Shown here: positions 46,170-57,825 of the stretch, piece by piece
Position numbering within the stretch: the first letter of the stretch is position 1
Layout: every line of letters begins with the position of its first letter
From: Annona cherimola
Taxonomy: Eukaryota; Streptophyta; Magnoliopsida; Magnoliales; Annonaceae
Length of the DNA: 64,000 nt
Assembly (NCBI GenBank): GCA_030490835.1
Contig: CM059971.1
Span: 26,095,817 to 26,159,816, forward strand
Reading direction: 5' to 3'
Position numbers and translations under genes: made by a program
The notes under the pieces: generated by a model
Seen by the model: only the letters and a program-made list of their open reading frames with translations
Told to the model about the DNA's origin: nothing
The model's database searches: none

Positions 46170-46835
46170 TTATCATGTTGCGGCAAATGCTTCAATAATT
46201 CTTAAATTCGCTTCTGACCATACATCTAGGTTCATTATTTACTACAAATTCTCCCAACGCTTTTTTTAAAAAAAAAATCTCGAGAATCTATGGAGTTTGT
46301 GCAAAAAAATGGACTAATTAGTGTAAGCTCATAATTATTGTCAAATCTTTAACCAAAAAGCATTAGAATTTTATAGAAATTAAATGGGGTCCCCACGGAG
46401 GGATTTACTAGAACAGATATAAGAAATGTATGTATATCATAATTTCTAAAAAAAAATAAAATTTTAATTCATGTACTGTCAAATATTTATTAGAAACGAA
46501 ATTGCTTCTTTTTTTCAGCTTTTCCGTCCGATCACATGTTCTAGTGTAATGGTTTGTCACCTGCGATAACTGTCCAAATGAACTCGAAATTAACATCTGT
46601 ATACACATCTGGGTTCCTTATTTAATATAGTCATTTGTTTATTACTTTTCTTTTTTTAAATCTAGATAATCTATGGAGTATTGGCAATAAATGGACCAAT
46701 TATAAAAGATTAAAATTCTTATTGAATATTAAAAAAGAATTATATGAAAATTTACTAAAACTAAATTGGTGTACCCACAAAGGAATTCTCTTGAACAGAT
46801 ATGATAAATGGATGTATATCATAATTTCAAACCGA
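46170..46835 (+). repeat. tandem duplication, unit about 350 bp
   Basis: Unit 1 is about 46170-46460 and unit 2 about 46520-46835. The shared series is catacatctnggttcnttattta, aatctatggagt, aatggac, then cccacnnaggnattctnntngaacagatat and atgtatatcataatttc. Confidence 0.7.
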
Positions 46836-46840
46836 AAATG

Positions 46841-49800
46841 TTAAATTTCATTAAGAGAATGGATATTAAATCTAAACAAACAAAACTGAATGCATGAGTG
46901 GACGCTGTGACGTGCTGCCGCCGAGAGTACACCAACCTTGCCGCCGAACATAAATGGTGCGTAATATTTACAGCCGAGCAGATAAGGTACTGTTGACGGC
47001 GAGATTGATGGCTTTACAGCGATTTTCATGAACACATAAGCCACCCATGACATCTAGTTCATATGCATTGATTAAAAGTGGCTAGAGTCATCTGTGTGCT
47101 TCAAAATACAATAAGGCCTTCAACGAACAAAAAAAAAATGATAAATCACCAACAACGTATAAATTATGAAGCTGAGGCTCCGCCTCATTTCAATTTCAAC
47201 ACATACCACATCAATTGTCAAGAAATGCATTAACGCATAGATTTAAAGAATGATTAATAAGGAATAGACAAAATAATTCAAAAATATACTGTTACCATGA
47301 CAAAATCTAATGGAAAGAAAACATCCGAAGGGAAAACGAAATCCCTTCTTCGGCTAGTGTAGTATGTTCTTGTAATTTGGAAAGAAAACACAACAATATG
47401 TGCCAGAAATAAACAACTGAGAAATCATTTAACCAGATGCATCAAAATGAAGATCACAGTGAGAAAACAAACATTGCGTCTGCAACAATTAGGCAGTTAG
47501 GCAATTACGCAATCTTTGTAATTTGTTGGCTTGCTTCATTATAATTCATCTATGTAGTTGACATCTTTCATGTCCAATTTGTGCATTCATTTTGCAACCA
47601 TAACAGGAGGTCTGAGCTATATTTAAAAGTAAGATGGATGTGGACTTCACAATATTTTAACAACAACAAATTGTTGTAAAGTGAAAAAGAAAGAGCTAGA
47701 AATTGCATAACAAGAAGGTTCGACACATGCAAACATATTTTCAAGATTCAATGCAGCGCACAAGCCATGGACAACTCAACCATCACAAAAGGTCCATATA
47801 GATAAGGTATTCATATAATATCCAAATACAACAAAAATGTACAGACTAATTATCTCCAATTCTTGTCCTCTCAACAACATTTCAAGAACAATAACAGAAT
47901 ATCAGGATCTACACTAAGGTTTGAGTAGACTTTTGTGATCAAAAGTAATGAAGAGCTGGCGCAAACTTTATACAAGCAATCAAGAAAAGGACTAAGAAAA
48001 GGACTATAAATAATGAGGATATTATAAGCCCTTTTAAAACAAATGACCGTAAAACATAAACCAGGTTTTTATAAATGTAATCAATAAATGAAATTATAAT
48101 TTCTCTTATAGAGTGAAAATACAATGGTAGAGATACAACAACTTTAATATTTGATTCAGAAGCAATTGCCGCAGCCTGTTATCAATAAAAGCAAGTTGAC
48201 ATTGGACCAATGTTTTAAAATCTGGAGGTCCAAGGCCATTAATTGACCAGTTTAGCTCCATCTTGAACTGAACTGGCCTAAAACAGTCAAAATATCTTCT
48301 GTAGCATGATTCAAACCATTAATCAGAACATCAATATATCAAGGACACAGCATATGAACAAACATATTCATCTACCAATATATCCTACACAATATTTCAT
48401 ACAAACACCTACAACAACAAAAATCAGAAAAAAGATGAGCCAATTCCACATTGTGATTTGCAAGCAAGAACCAGTACCGTGCCAGTTGAACGTATGTCTC
48501 TGGACCAATTGCCAGTTTTCAGACTAACTTGCTTAACATTCTGTCCTAAATTACTACACTTTTTATGCCACCTATCACAAAAGTTCCTGTCTATCCTATA
48601 ACTTTGTTCCTTTTTTTTCCATTTCCTTCGAAATGTTATTAGACAATTACTGAAAGCTAGTAACATTAACCATTGTTTGGCAATGAAAACATTTGGCAAT
48701 TTGGATGTATGCTGGTGAAGTTTGAGTATCTATTAAACTTAAAAGATATACATATAGAGTCCAGATCTAGTGCTAATAGGGTGCACTTAGCTACGGTGCA
48801 GCCGGGTGCAAAAAAAAAATTGTAAGAAAATGCCACTGATTTTAAAAAATTAAAAAATCTACAAATATCCAAAAAATAATAAAACTTGATATACATGTTA
48901 AATATACCTAAATTAACAGTTATATAAATCAATTTTCAAAAATAAAATAAAATAACAGGTCAAACACACAGGGGTGCATTCAGTCACGCATGATACATGT
49001 AAATTCAAAAAGGTACATTTGAATCCAAAATGTTCCTCTTTGTGTTGACCTACCAACCCCAAAAAAAAAAATTTAAGAAAATCAGGTCTGTATAATTTTT
49101 TTTTCCTTACAAAAACGACAGACCTTGTTGAGAATAGCTTCATAATTGTGCTGTAAGATCAGTACAGGGAACATACATTAACTTTGAGTCTTTGAAGGGA
49201 AACAGATTCCGGTGATGATTTTGAGAGGACTTTATCAAATAGAAGAAAGAATATTACAGAAAGTCCTCAGCAATGAATAACCCCAACTTAAAACGTACAA
49301 CATCCTCGCAAATTCATTGTCCATATGGAAAAATTGCTATGGGTAAAAATTATTGTGTTTTATTAGCTAAACAGTCATATGATAGGTCCACCACCTTATT
49401 TAGGACACCGCATTTGTGTGAATACAGTTATCATTATGGAATTTTTTTTAGCAATGAATCCCTTTTAGCAACCAAATGAAGTCAATGTAGGAATAAATGC
49501 CCATTTTAGACCAGAAAAATTGCACAATTACCAAATATAACATAAACAGTCGCACATTTTGACTACATTAACTCAAGAATCCATTCACTAAATATACAAT
49601 AAATTGTACAAAACATGGTATAGGTGAAGTTTCGAACAGTCCAGACATAGCTCAGAATGTCCTGGTCATCCAAGGAATGAATTCAAGATGAACTTATTAC
49701 AGACAGATCAAATTTGGTATGCCACATCAAAACCTGAAATTTTGGACCTATGGACCTACCCTGACAATTGCAAAAATAATTATTTTTAACTTAAATTATC

Positions 49801-51780
49801 ATGCACCTTCCAAATTATGCTCAGGAAAATATCAGAAAACAATCTCGAACCCCACTATCAAAGAAAATGCACACACAATATACCCAGTTCCGAACAACCC
49901 ACATGAGTCCATGATGTGGCTTGCATTTATGTTGTTGAACTGACAAGCATAATTCAAATAAGGTTCATTTTCTATTGTTACTATCAATAAAAAGTCAAAT
50001 AATATCCACTTCCATCAACATTTGGATGTAACATAACAATTTCTGTGCTATCTAACTAATCAAGACACCATGGTAGTATATGACCCCTTTCAAATGTTTT
50101 TGCAGACACACAACCATCTTGACCTATATGAACAATTCTCTAAGATTCTTCATCTTTAGCATATGAGATAAATTCTTTTTTCTTCCCCCTGTTGATGATC
50201 ATGAATTTGATTCCTTCTGGTTTAGTTTATGTAATTTAAAACAGGCAAAATTTTTAGCTTTATTATCAAATATTTAATCTGATGGTTTTCGATCAGTTCT
50301 CACATTGATCTACAACTACCAATCTTCTTTTCATCGATTTATAAAAATTTCCCTTTTTCATTTCCTGTCGAGTTTGTTAACTTTTAGACATTTGACAGTG
50401 ATTACACCAAAGCAATCAAGAATGAATGCCCACATTCAGATTGCAGTTTACTAACTGCTTCTTTGGCAAAGATATGGATCCCTCTTGGTCTTCTTCATCT
50501 CTGCATCACTGGTTAGTTTTAAAACAGACAATGAGTTCAGGGGACTCAGTAAGCAAGCATTAGAAGTTCATGTGATTAGTCTAAAAGAACAAGATGACAA
50601 GTTGTTAGGCCTAATTATAACACTTGAATCCATATTAAACTTGGACTAAAGCATTTATAACTTAATATACATATATTACACACTATCAAACCTGTAAACA
50701 TCCCATTAACTAGTAAATCATAGATAATACATATTCAAAATTTTAAATATGAAGACTCAAAAAAATGAAGATAGACATTCCAAGCCACATCCAAGCTGGG
50801 CAAATGATTTTTCATCACCATCGGCAATTATTATAACATAAGCATGAAAATAAATATGTTAACAAGCTGCATTATTGTTTAAACTTAATAACCAACCATT
50901 AAAAATCCATATATAAGATCAGAGTCTATCATCTGAACAGTTGAGCATTCATCATTTTTCACATATTTTAATCACATAAACCCAGTAAGCATCATTCCAA
51001 CATCATGTATTCATATTAGGATTACTAATTTGCATTTTAAGAATAATATATATATCTTATCACACTCCAGATGGCTGGCAACTTCCAACCTTCATGAGGA
51101 CTTGATTTCTAGCATTTAAAATTTAGGGTTTTGTTACATATCATTCCTACAAGTATCAAGTTAATAAATTCAAGTTTTCAAACAAATCAAATGCTCATAC
51201 AACCATCTGCATGGCTGGCTACCTTCGACCATAAAAAAAAATCAAGATTTCAAATATAAACTTTAGGGGTTTTATTACATATCATTACACCATTAAGATT
51301 TAGTAATTAAATCAACATACATAGCACAAATTCGTGCTGACGACACTGTCCATTTTCAATTCTCTTTTAAACTTCGTTCTTTTCTTGACAGTTTAGGGAT
51401 TTTGCATTTAACTATGCCGATTGCAAATCATTAAATAAAAAAAACTTTGCATCATACAGGGTCAGACAACCCTCAGAATCATGGTTACCCTAGTTACGAC
51501 CCATCTCGCAGCTCAATTTGAGCTCCGTTCTCAGATCTCAGCTTCGTTTAAGCTTAAAAATCCTCCTAAGCAACCTACAAGCAAATTCCCTAAAAAAATG
51601 CCAGACCTTCACATTCGAACCTTTAGACTAGGGTTACGATCTTCTTGGGTCTTCACCCTAAACACATGATTTCGTCGCAAGACCCCGAATACATGTAGAT
51701 CTATCCTGATTCGTGGCTTACATGCACGGATTTACATGGAACATCAAAGAAATTCAAAAACCCTAAGTTTTCTAGCTCAC
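46841..51780 (-). other. gene-like non-repetitive cargo, no coding exon recognised
   Basis: This interior part of the 10.6-kb element is less repetitive. A short open frame at 46841-47053 (minus, 70 residues) matches no family I know. A GTGCAC-ended MITE sits at 48756-48990. If the CT-rich exon at 51781-52200 is real, this is its downstream transcribed region (introns and unrecognised exons). Confidence 0.35.
48756..48990. mobile_element. AT-rich MITE, GTGCAC-ended family
   Basis: It begins ctagtgctaatagggtgcacttag and ends near aggggtgcattcagtcacg. The interior aaaacttgatatacatgttaaatatacctaaatt matches 16626-16975 and 35349-35615. Confidence 0.5.
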
Positions 51781-52200
51781 CTCGTCGACAGCGGGGTCCG
51801 GCAGCTTTCCCCGGCTTATACTCCTCTCTGGAGACAGTCGCGACGTTGAACAGCGTGGGCCGCTACTAGGGTCTGTGACCTGCGATTCTTCCTTCTCCTC
51901 TCTCCTCTCTCTGTCGCTTTTTCTCTCTCCTCTCTTTGTTGCTTTCTCATGCTGGACACACAAAACGGCAAATGATTTTTAAGTTTCAACGACTTGTGGC
52001 TGGTGCAAAATGCTACGATAGCGACAGATTCGGGTAATTTGATGCTCAGGAATGGCAGCAACGGGAGAGGAGATTTGAGCTGGGGCAGAAAAGGGGGAAG
52101 GAGAGATCGTCGGGAGAGAGGAGATTCGAGGTAAGGCAGAAAAGGGGAAAGGGAAGAAAAATCGGAGAGAAAGCGGGCGCGTAGAAAACGGCCGATTGCA
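51781..52200 (-). promoter_or_regulatory. possible first exon and promoter, minus strand
   Basis: On the minus strand a GAGAGA-rich leader (about 52150-51880) passes into higher-GC sequence and ends at 51781 in GACGAG followed by GTGAGC, a strong splice donor. This resembles a plant 5' UTR exon with a GA-rich core promoter, transcribed inward from the right end of the 10.6-kb element. Overlapping frames code for nothing recognised. Confidence 0.45.
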
Positions 52201-52338
52201 TCTACCCTTGCCACAATTTTGCATACCGAAAATGCCCTGTCCTGTCTCAACCGTCGATTCAATATGGACGATTCAGATCAGGCTTCCTATGAGAAAAATG
52301 CAGAAAGCGCTTCCTATAGGTTGGGCCTAGAGATCTAA

Positions 52339-52648
52339 ACACTGTGGCAACCAAATTTTGGTATACAGAAAGAAAGGAAGTTGAAGATCCATCGGCTAGC
52401 ATGGAAGAAGCTTTGTAAACCAAAGGATGAGAGAGACTTGGGGTTCAGTGAACTCGATTAATGCTTCAATCAAGTTCTTGTGACAAAATAGACGTGGAGA
52501 ATTTTCACTGAGAAGCAATCTCCGATTTTTAAAGTGTTGCAGGCAAGAAACTTTCCAAGAGGAGAGTTTATGAAAATATGATTGAAAAGTGGATGCTCTT
52601 TTGTATGGTATTAAAAGCAAGGAATTTGGTGAGAATGGGATGCAGCAG
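52339..52648 (+). mobile_element. L1 LINE fragment 2 (post-RT zinc-binding region)
   Basis: It continues fragment 1: NTVATKFWYTERKE, then IHRLAWKKLCKPKDERDLGF, FNQVLVTK, SPIFKVLQARNFPRGEF, the conserved stretch after the L1 reverse transcriptase. Stops and one frameshift are present. It is interrupted at 52649 by a gypsy element and continues at 57724 (WRVG). Confidence 0.85.
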
Positions 52649-53138
52649 TGATGAAAATAGCAAGAGACTTTTCAAATCTGTCTATTCTAGGCGCAAGAAT
52701 TTTATAAAAGGGAAAGATTCCTAAGATATTTTAGAATTTGTTTAAAAAGATTTGATTTTGTTATTTTGAAAGATATTAGAAGATTCTTAGGATATTTTAG
52801 AATATGTTTACAAAAAGATTTGATTTTGTTATTTTTGAAAGATATCAGAAGATTCTTAGGATATTTTAGAATCTGTTTAAAAAAAGATTTGATTTTGTTA
52901 TTTTTGAAAGATTTCATTTGCTAAGATTAGGTGGTATGTTCATCTATAAATACTGCCATTGTAAGCTCTAAAGGGATCAGTTCAGAGATTTATAAAAGTG
53001 TTCTCTACTTCTTCTTCTACTTGTTCTTGTTCTTCTTCTCTCCTTATTCATCTATTCTTTCTACCTTCTTTCTTCACTTCTCATCTATAGAGGTTCCTTC
53101 CTCTTTCTTTTATTTTCTTCTCTACCCATCCTACATCA
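52649..53138 (+). repeat. gypsy 5' LTR, 490 bp
   Basis: TGATGAAAATAGC to CCTACATCA. U3 holds three tandem units of about 70 bp (ttcttaggatattttagaat... ttgattttgttattttgaaaga). tctataaatact (about 52943) is a TATA-like box, and a CT-rich leader follows. Confidence 0.93.
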
Positions 53139-53140
53139 AT

Positions 53141-53153
53141 TAGTATCAAATCC
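53141..53153 (+). other. decayed gypsy primer-binding site
   Basis: TAGTATCAAATCC two bases after the LTR. It differs from the tRNA-Met-type site TGGTATCAGAGCC at four positions. Confidence 0.7.
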
Positions 53154-53598
53154 AAACCTGGTACTACTCTCACCCAATTTCTGTTGCCATTTTGCTGTCC
53201 ACAAATTGCTGTCATCTACAAAACACTGTTGTTCATTCTATTGGAGTTTGCTATCCACAAGCTAGTACTATCATTGTTGTCCATTCTAAGCTGGTGCTAT
53301 CATTGTTGTCCATTCCATCGCTATTTTATGCTGCCTACTGCTGCCATCACAACAACCTACTGGTCATCGCGAAAATACTGCTAAGAAGTTGCTGAAATTA
53401 CCTTCAAGTTATCTCTTGCTAAACTTGGTAATATTGGACCTCAACAGGTACATTTTCTCTAGTTGAAAGTACTTAATTCATATCTGTTTCAATCAAGTTC
53501 TTTGCTTTTGAATCTTTAAAAAACAAAAAAGAGGAAAAAAAAATCATTCTTAGTAGTAATTCTTTCCTATATCAGCATAAGTTGAATTTTGAGTCACC

Positions 53599-55021
53599 AT
53601 GCCTACTAATGCTGAATTAAATGCCGAACTCGAAGCTTTATCCAATTCTATTGATAATCGATTTGAATCTTTGACAACCCTTTGTGATACCTTGGCCCAA
53701 AAGCAAGAAGATTTCCAAAAAGAAATCACCTCTTCCATCCAATCTCTCATTAACTCAGTAAACATGTTAACTGAAATTGTTGAAAAACGTCCTATAATTG
53801 AAACTGGACAATCATTTCGAAATGGTCAATCATACAATACTCATGCTTCTAGTAGTTCTCCTATCATAACTGGCCTTCTCCAAAATCCAAACATACATGC
53901 TAAAGGTCATCATAACCCAGAGCATTCACATATTCCAGAAATGCATACAAATTTGGAAAATCATGAAGACAACAATAATTTTTATAAAATTGGTTTTGCA
54001 AACAATCCTAGACATGGGAACTATCAGAGAAATTATAATATACCTTTTCCACAACAACAACGGCGTGTAACTGATAATTCTTTGGTGACAAAACAAGTCA
54101 AGGTAGATGCTCCTAGTTATGACGGTCGTCTAGACCCTAATGCTTTCTTAGATTGGTTGGCAGACATGGAAGATTTTTTTTGTTGGTATGATATGGATGA
54201 TGCCCAACGATTGAGATTTACAAAAATGAAACTTGTTGGGTCTACCAAACGCTATTGGCAAAGGGTTCTAGATGAAAGTCGACGTATAGGAGTACCTATA
54301 CATGGGCTGAAATGAAAGCTAAATTGAAAGAGAAATATCTTCCTGAATATCATCAGACTCAACTATTGGAACAACTGGTTAACTTGAGACAAGGATCATT
54401 AAGTGTAACTGACTATCTTAATAAGTTTAAAGATTTAAAAATGAAATGTGGAATACAGGAAGATCCTTAGGTTACACGAACAAAGTTTATCAATGGCCTG
54501 AAACCAGAAATCAAAACTTTGTTGAAATTGCATTCAGTTGTTTCTGTGGAAGACGCATATTAGCTCTAGAATTGGAAAATTTTCAAAAATCTTTCACTAA
54601 CAAACGTTTGATTCCACAAACTGGAGAGACAAGGGTATCCAAATTAAATTCTAATCTAACGTCTTTTCAAGGAACAACCAAACCATTGCCTGAACAATAC
54701 ACAAGTAAGGAAAAGAGTAATCCAGTTTCTCGATTTGATACCACTAGTAAGCGGGTTAATGGTCCATCTTTTCGTTGTGAGGGTAAAGGTCATATTGCAT
54801 CACAATGTCCTCAGCACACACTCACAATTAATCATGTAGAGGATCATGAAGATGTGACCATTGATCAAGTTGCTGAAACTTTTGAGGAACCATCGGATTG
54901 TGAACTTGATGGAGACTATAGCTATAATGAGGACTTACAATTAAATGTTGTGCGTTGCATTTTGACTACTTCTTTTTCAAATAGTGATTGGAGACGTACA
55001 AATATATTTCATCAATTTTAA
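53599..55021 (+). pseudogene. gypsy gag pseudogene
   Basis: Open from ATG 53599 to a stop at 54315, with an N-terminal coiled-coil-like region and the Gag core (YDGRLDPNAFLDWLADMEDFF, then RYWQRV). It continues after a frameshift with YLPEYHQTQLLEQLVNLRQG and a zinc knuckle at about 54766-54815 (FRCEGKGHIASQC) whose first cysteine is serine. Stops interrupt it near 54467 and 54560. It ends at [10 protein letters not shown], where the protease should begin. Confidence 0.85.
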
Positions 55022-55272
55022 AGAAATATTATTTTTTGACAAATCAAGTGATTTTCTTAGGATTTGTGGTATCAGCTAATGGAATTTCTATGGATCCTTC
55101 AAAGGTAAAAGTCATTAGGGAATGGCCAGAACCCACATCAATTTCTGAGGTGCGAAGTTTTCATGGTTTAGCTGCATTTTATAAGCGCTTGATTAAAGGG
55201 TTTAGCACAATCACGACTCCTATCACAAATTGCTTGAAAAAAAAATTTTCAATGGTCAACTTCTGCATCTAG
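54995..55272 (+). pseudogene. gypsy RT remnant (thumb only)
   Basis: [20 protein letters not shown], then [20 protein letters not shown], is the C-terminal part of Ty3/gypsy reverse transcriptase. The catalytic palm with YxDD and the aspartic protease are absent: gag joins directly to this tail near 55000. Confidence 0.88.
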
Positions 55273-55279
55273 AGCATTT

Positions 55280-55888
55280 AAAGAGATTAAAAAGAAAATG
55301 ACTGAGTCACCTGTATCGCGACTTCCTGATTTTACTAAAGTTTTTGAAATTGCTTGTGATGCATCAGGAGTTGGGATTGGGGGTGTTTTGAGCCAAGAAG
55401 GTCATCCAATTGCTTACTTTTCTCAAAAACTCAATGAAGCTAAACAAAAATATTCAACAAATGATCGAGAATTTTATGCTGTCGTTCAAGCACTTAAATT
55501 TTGAAGGCATTATTTGCTACCTCATGAATTTGTATTATATTCAGATCATGTGACTTTGAGGTATTTGCAAACACAAAAACGATTAAGTGCTAGACATGCA
55601 AAGTGGATTGAGTTTTTGCAAGAGTATACATTTGTTCTCAAACATCAGGCAGGAATTGAAAACAAACCTGCAGATGCTCTCAGTAGTGTCTCACTCATTC
55701 TTCATACTATGGATGTTAAAGTTGTGGGATTTGATAGGTTGAAAAGTGAATATCCACCATGCACTGATTTTGGAATTATTTTTCATGAAACACAAAATGG
55801 AAATCGTAATGATTATGTGATTCATGATGGATATTTATTTAGAGGAATAAAACTATGTATTCCCAATAATCACTTCGGGACTTTTTAA
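55280..55888 (+). pseudogene. gypsy RNase H pseudogene
   Basis: Acidic residues of RNase H are readable in ACDASGVGIGGVL, NDREFYAVVQALKF, LYSDHVTLRYL and AGIENKPADALS. A TGA at about 55502-55504 stands where Trp is expected (KF-stop-RHYL). Confidence 0.88.
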
Positions 55889-57233
55889 TTTGGGAATTAC
55901 ATGTTGGGGGTATTGCTGGTCATTTTGGTAGGGATAAAACCATTTAATTAGTTGAGGATAGATTTTATTGGCCTACATTGAAAAGAGATGTGTCAAGAAT
56001 TGTTTCACAGTGTCGCACATGTCAACTTGCTAAAGCTCAAAAGATAAACACTGGATTATACACTCCTCTGCCCGTACCACATATTCCTTGGCAAGACATA
56101 AGTATGGACTTTATTCTTGGATTGCCTAAAACCTCTCGAGGATTTGATTCAATTCTTGTGGTAGTAGATAGATTTTCTAAAATTGCTCATTTTATCCCAT
56201 GTACTAAATCTGCTGATGCTTCATATATTGCAAAATTATTCTTCAGAGAAATTATTAAGCTTCACGGTTTATCAACTTCCATCGTTTCTGATCGGGATGT
56301 TAAATTTATAAGCTATTTTTGAAAAACATTGTGGAAACTCTCGGGTACCAAATTAAAATTTTCATCTGCTTTTCATCCACAAACTGATGGCCAAACTGAG
56401 GTAGTTAATCGGAATTTGGGAAATCTGCTTAGGACTTTGGTGGGAGAACATATTGGAACCTGGGATTCTGTATTGGCTATTGCCGAATTTGCATACAATA
56501 ATTCAGTCAATCGTTATACTAGGAAATCTCCTTTTGAGATTGTCTATGGTTATATTCCTCGAGCTCCCATTGATTTAATTCTTTTACCCATTGATACCCG
56601 TTCATCTGCTACTGCTGAATCCTTTGCTCAACAAATTAGAGATGTTCATGCTGATATTAGAAGAAAGATCACTCTAAGCAATGAAAACTATAAGCTTGTT
56701 GCAGATGCTCATAAAAGAAAACATGAATTTGATGTTGGGGAATATGTCATGGCTTGTGTACGTCTAGAAAGATATCCTAAAAATTCTTTTAAGAAATTGC
56801 ATGCACGAGCCAATGGCTCCTTTCGTGTTTTAAGAAAATTGGGATCTAATGCATATGAACTTGATTTGCCTTCAGATATAGGAATTAGTTCTACTTTCAA
56901 TATAGAGGATTTGTTTCCTTACCGAGGTACTTTTGAGCCTCTAAGTTTATCTGCAGGAATTTCAATAGATAACAGTTCAGCATCACCACATGTGCCTATA
57001 TTTCCACGAGTGTCATCTACTTTTTCAGATCAAATAGAGGATATCCTACAAGATGAACTTGTCACTACTGGATCAGGCATTATACAAAGATTTCTTGTCA
57101 AGTGGAAAAACAAGCTTGATTCTGATGCTACATGGGTTACTGAAGATGACCTACACCACTTGGATCCAAATATTCTTGAGCAATATCAAAGTCAGAACTC
57201 TCCAGTGGAGAGTTTTTCGAAGCCGGGGAGAAT
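55889..57233 (+). pseudogene. gypsy integrase plus chromodomain pseudogene
   Basis: The HHCC zinc finger is readable (HVGGIAGHFGRD, then CRTCQLAK). The catalytic core has its D, D and E in [20 protein letters not shown] and DGQTEVVNRNL. A GPY-like region follows, then a chromodomain-like tail (QIEDILQD, FLVKWKNKLDSDATWVTEDD). Stops occur near 55948 and 56321. Chromodomains direct integration toward marked chromatin. Confidence 0.9.
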
Positions 57234-57723
57234 TGATGAAAATAGCAAGAGACTTTTCAAATATGTCTATTCTAGGTGCAAGAATTTTATAAAAGGGAAA
57301 GATTCCTAAGATATTTTAGAATCTGTTTAAAAAGATTTGATTTTGTTATTTTGAAAGATATTAGAAGATTCTTAGGATATTTTAGAAACTGTTTACGAAA
57401 AGATTTGATTTTGTTATTTTTGAAAGATATCAGAAGATTCTTAGGATATTTTAGAATCTGTTTAAAAAAAGATTTGATTTTGTTATTTTTGAAAGATTTC
57501 ATTTGCTAAGATTAGGTGGTATGTTCATCTATAAATACTGTCATTGTAAGCTCTAAAGGGATCAGTTATGAGATTTATAAAAGTGTTCTCTACTTCTTCT
57601 TCTACTTGTTCTTGTTCTTCTTCTCTCCTTATTCATATATTCTTTCTACCTTCTTTCTTCACTTCTCATCTATAGAGGTTCCTTCCTCTTTCTTCTATTT
57701 TCTTCTCTACCCATCCTACATCA
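57234..57723 (+). repeat. gypsy 3' LTR, 490 bp
   Basis: Same length and ends as the 5' LTR. It is preceded by a purine-rich tract aagccggggagaat (57220-57233) that serves as the polypurine primer site. Confidence 0.93.
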
Positions 57724-57825
57724 ATGCTGGAGAGTGGGAGGAGGAAGAGGTGAAAGGACTGATGGGCAATGGGAAACTTCAACATGCAAAGCCCGTTACT
57801 GTGGGACTCCAAGTCTCAATTTTTT
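57724..57825 (+). mobile_element. L1 LINE fragment 3
   Basis: Directly after the gypsy 3' LTR the frame reads CWRVGGG, matching the xWRVGNG motif that follows fragment 2 in plant L1 ORF2. Only about 100 bp can be assigned. Confidence 0.55.

Larger units (their letters stand above)
41765..52329. mobile_element. putative Mutator-like element, 10.6 kb, non-autonomous
   Basis: It is bounded by AAGATCTAA (41756-41764) and GAGATCTAA (52330-52338), 9-bp repeats with one mismatch. The ends are inverted: GAGAGTCAACCCATGGGAAG at the left, and TAGGCCCAACCTATAGGAAG when the right end is read inward. Nineteen of the first 27 positions agree by eye, with weaker similarity further in. L1 coding sequence stops at the left border and resumes in frame at the right. 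A 9-bp duplication is characteristic of Mutator-like elements. No transposase motif is visible. The cargo is two tandem arrays, a local duplication and about 5 kb of gene-like non-repetitive DNA. Confidence 0.65.
52649..57723 (+). mobile_element. Ty3/gypsy retrotransposon with chromodomain, 5.1 kb, PR/RT deleted
   Basis: Two 490-bp LTRs differ at about 11 positions by eye (near 2 percent), so insertion was fairly recent. Gene order is gag, RT tail, RNase H, integrase, chromodomain. Protease and most of RT are missing, and stops and frameshifts break the rest, so it is non-autonomous. It lies inside L1 coding sequence. Flanks share ATGCNGNAG (left 52640-52648, right from 57724) rather than a clean 5-bp duplication. 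Confidence 0.93.

Noticed and set aside
51816..52262. 148-residue minus-strand frame over the GA-rich leader
   Set aside because: Low-complexity Arg/Glu/Leu/Pro composition from GAGAGG repeats; better read as an untranslated leader with a splice donor.
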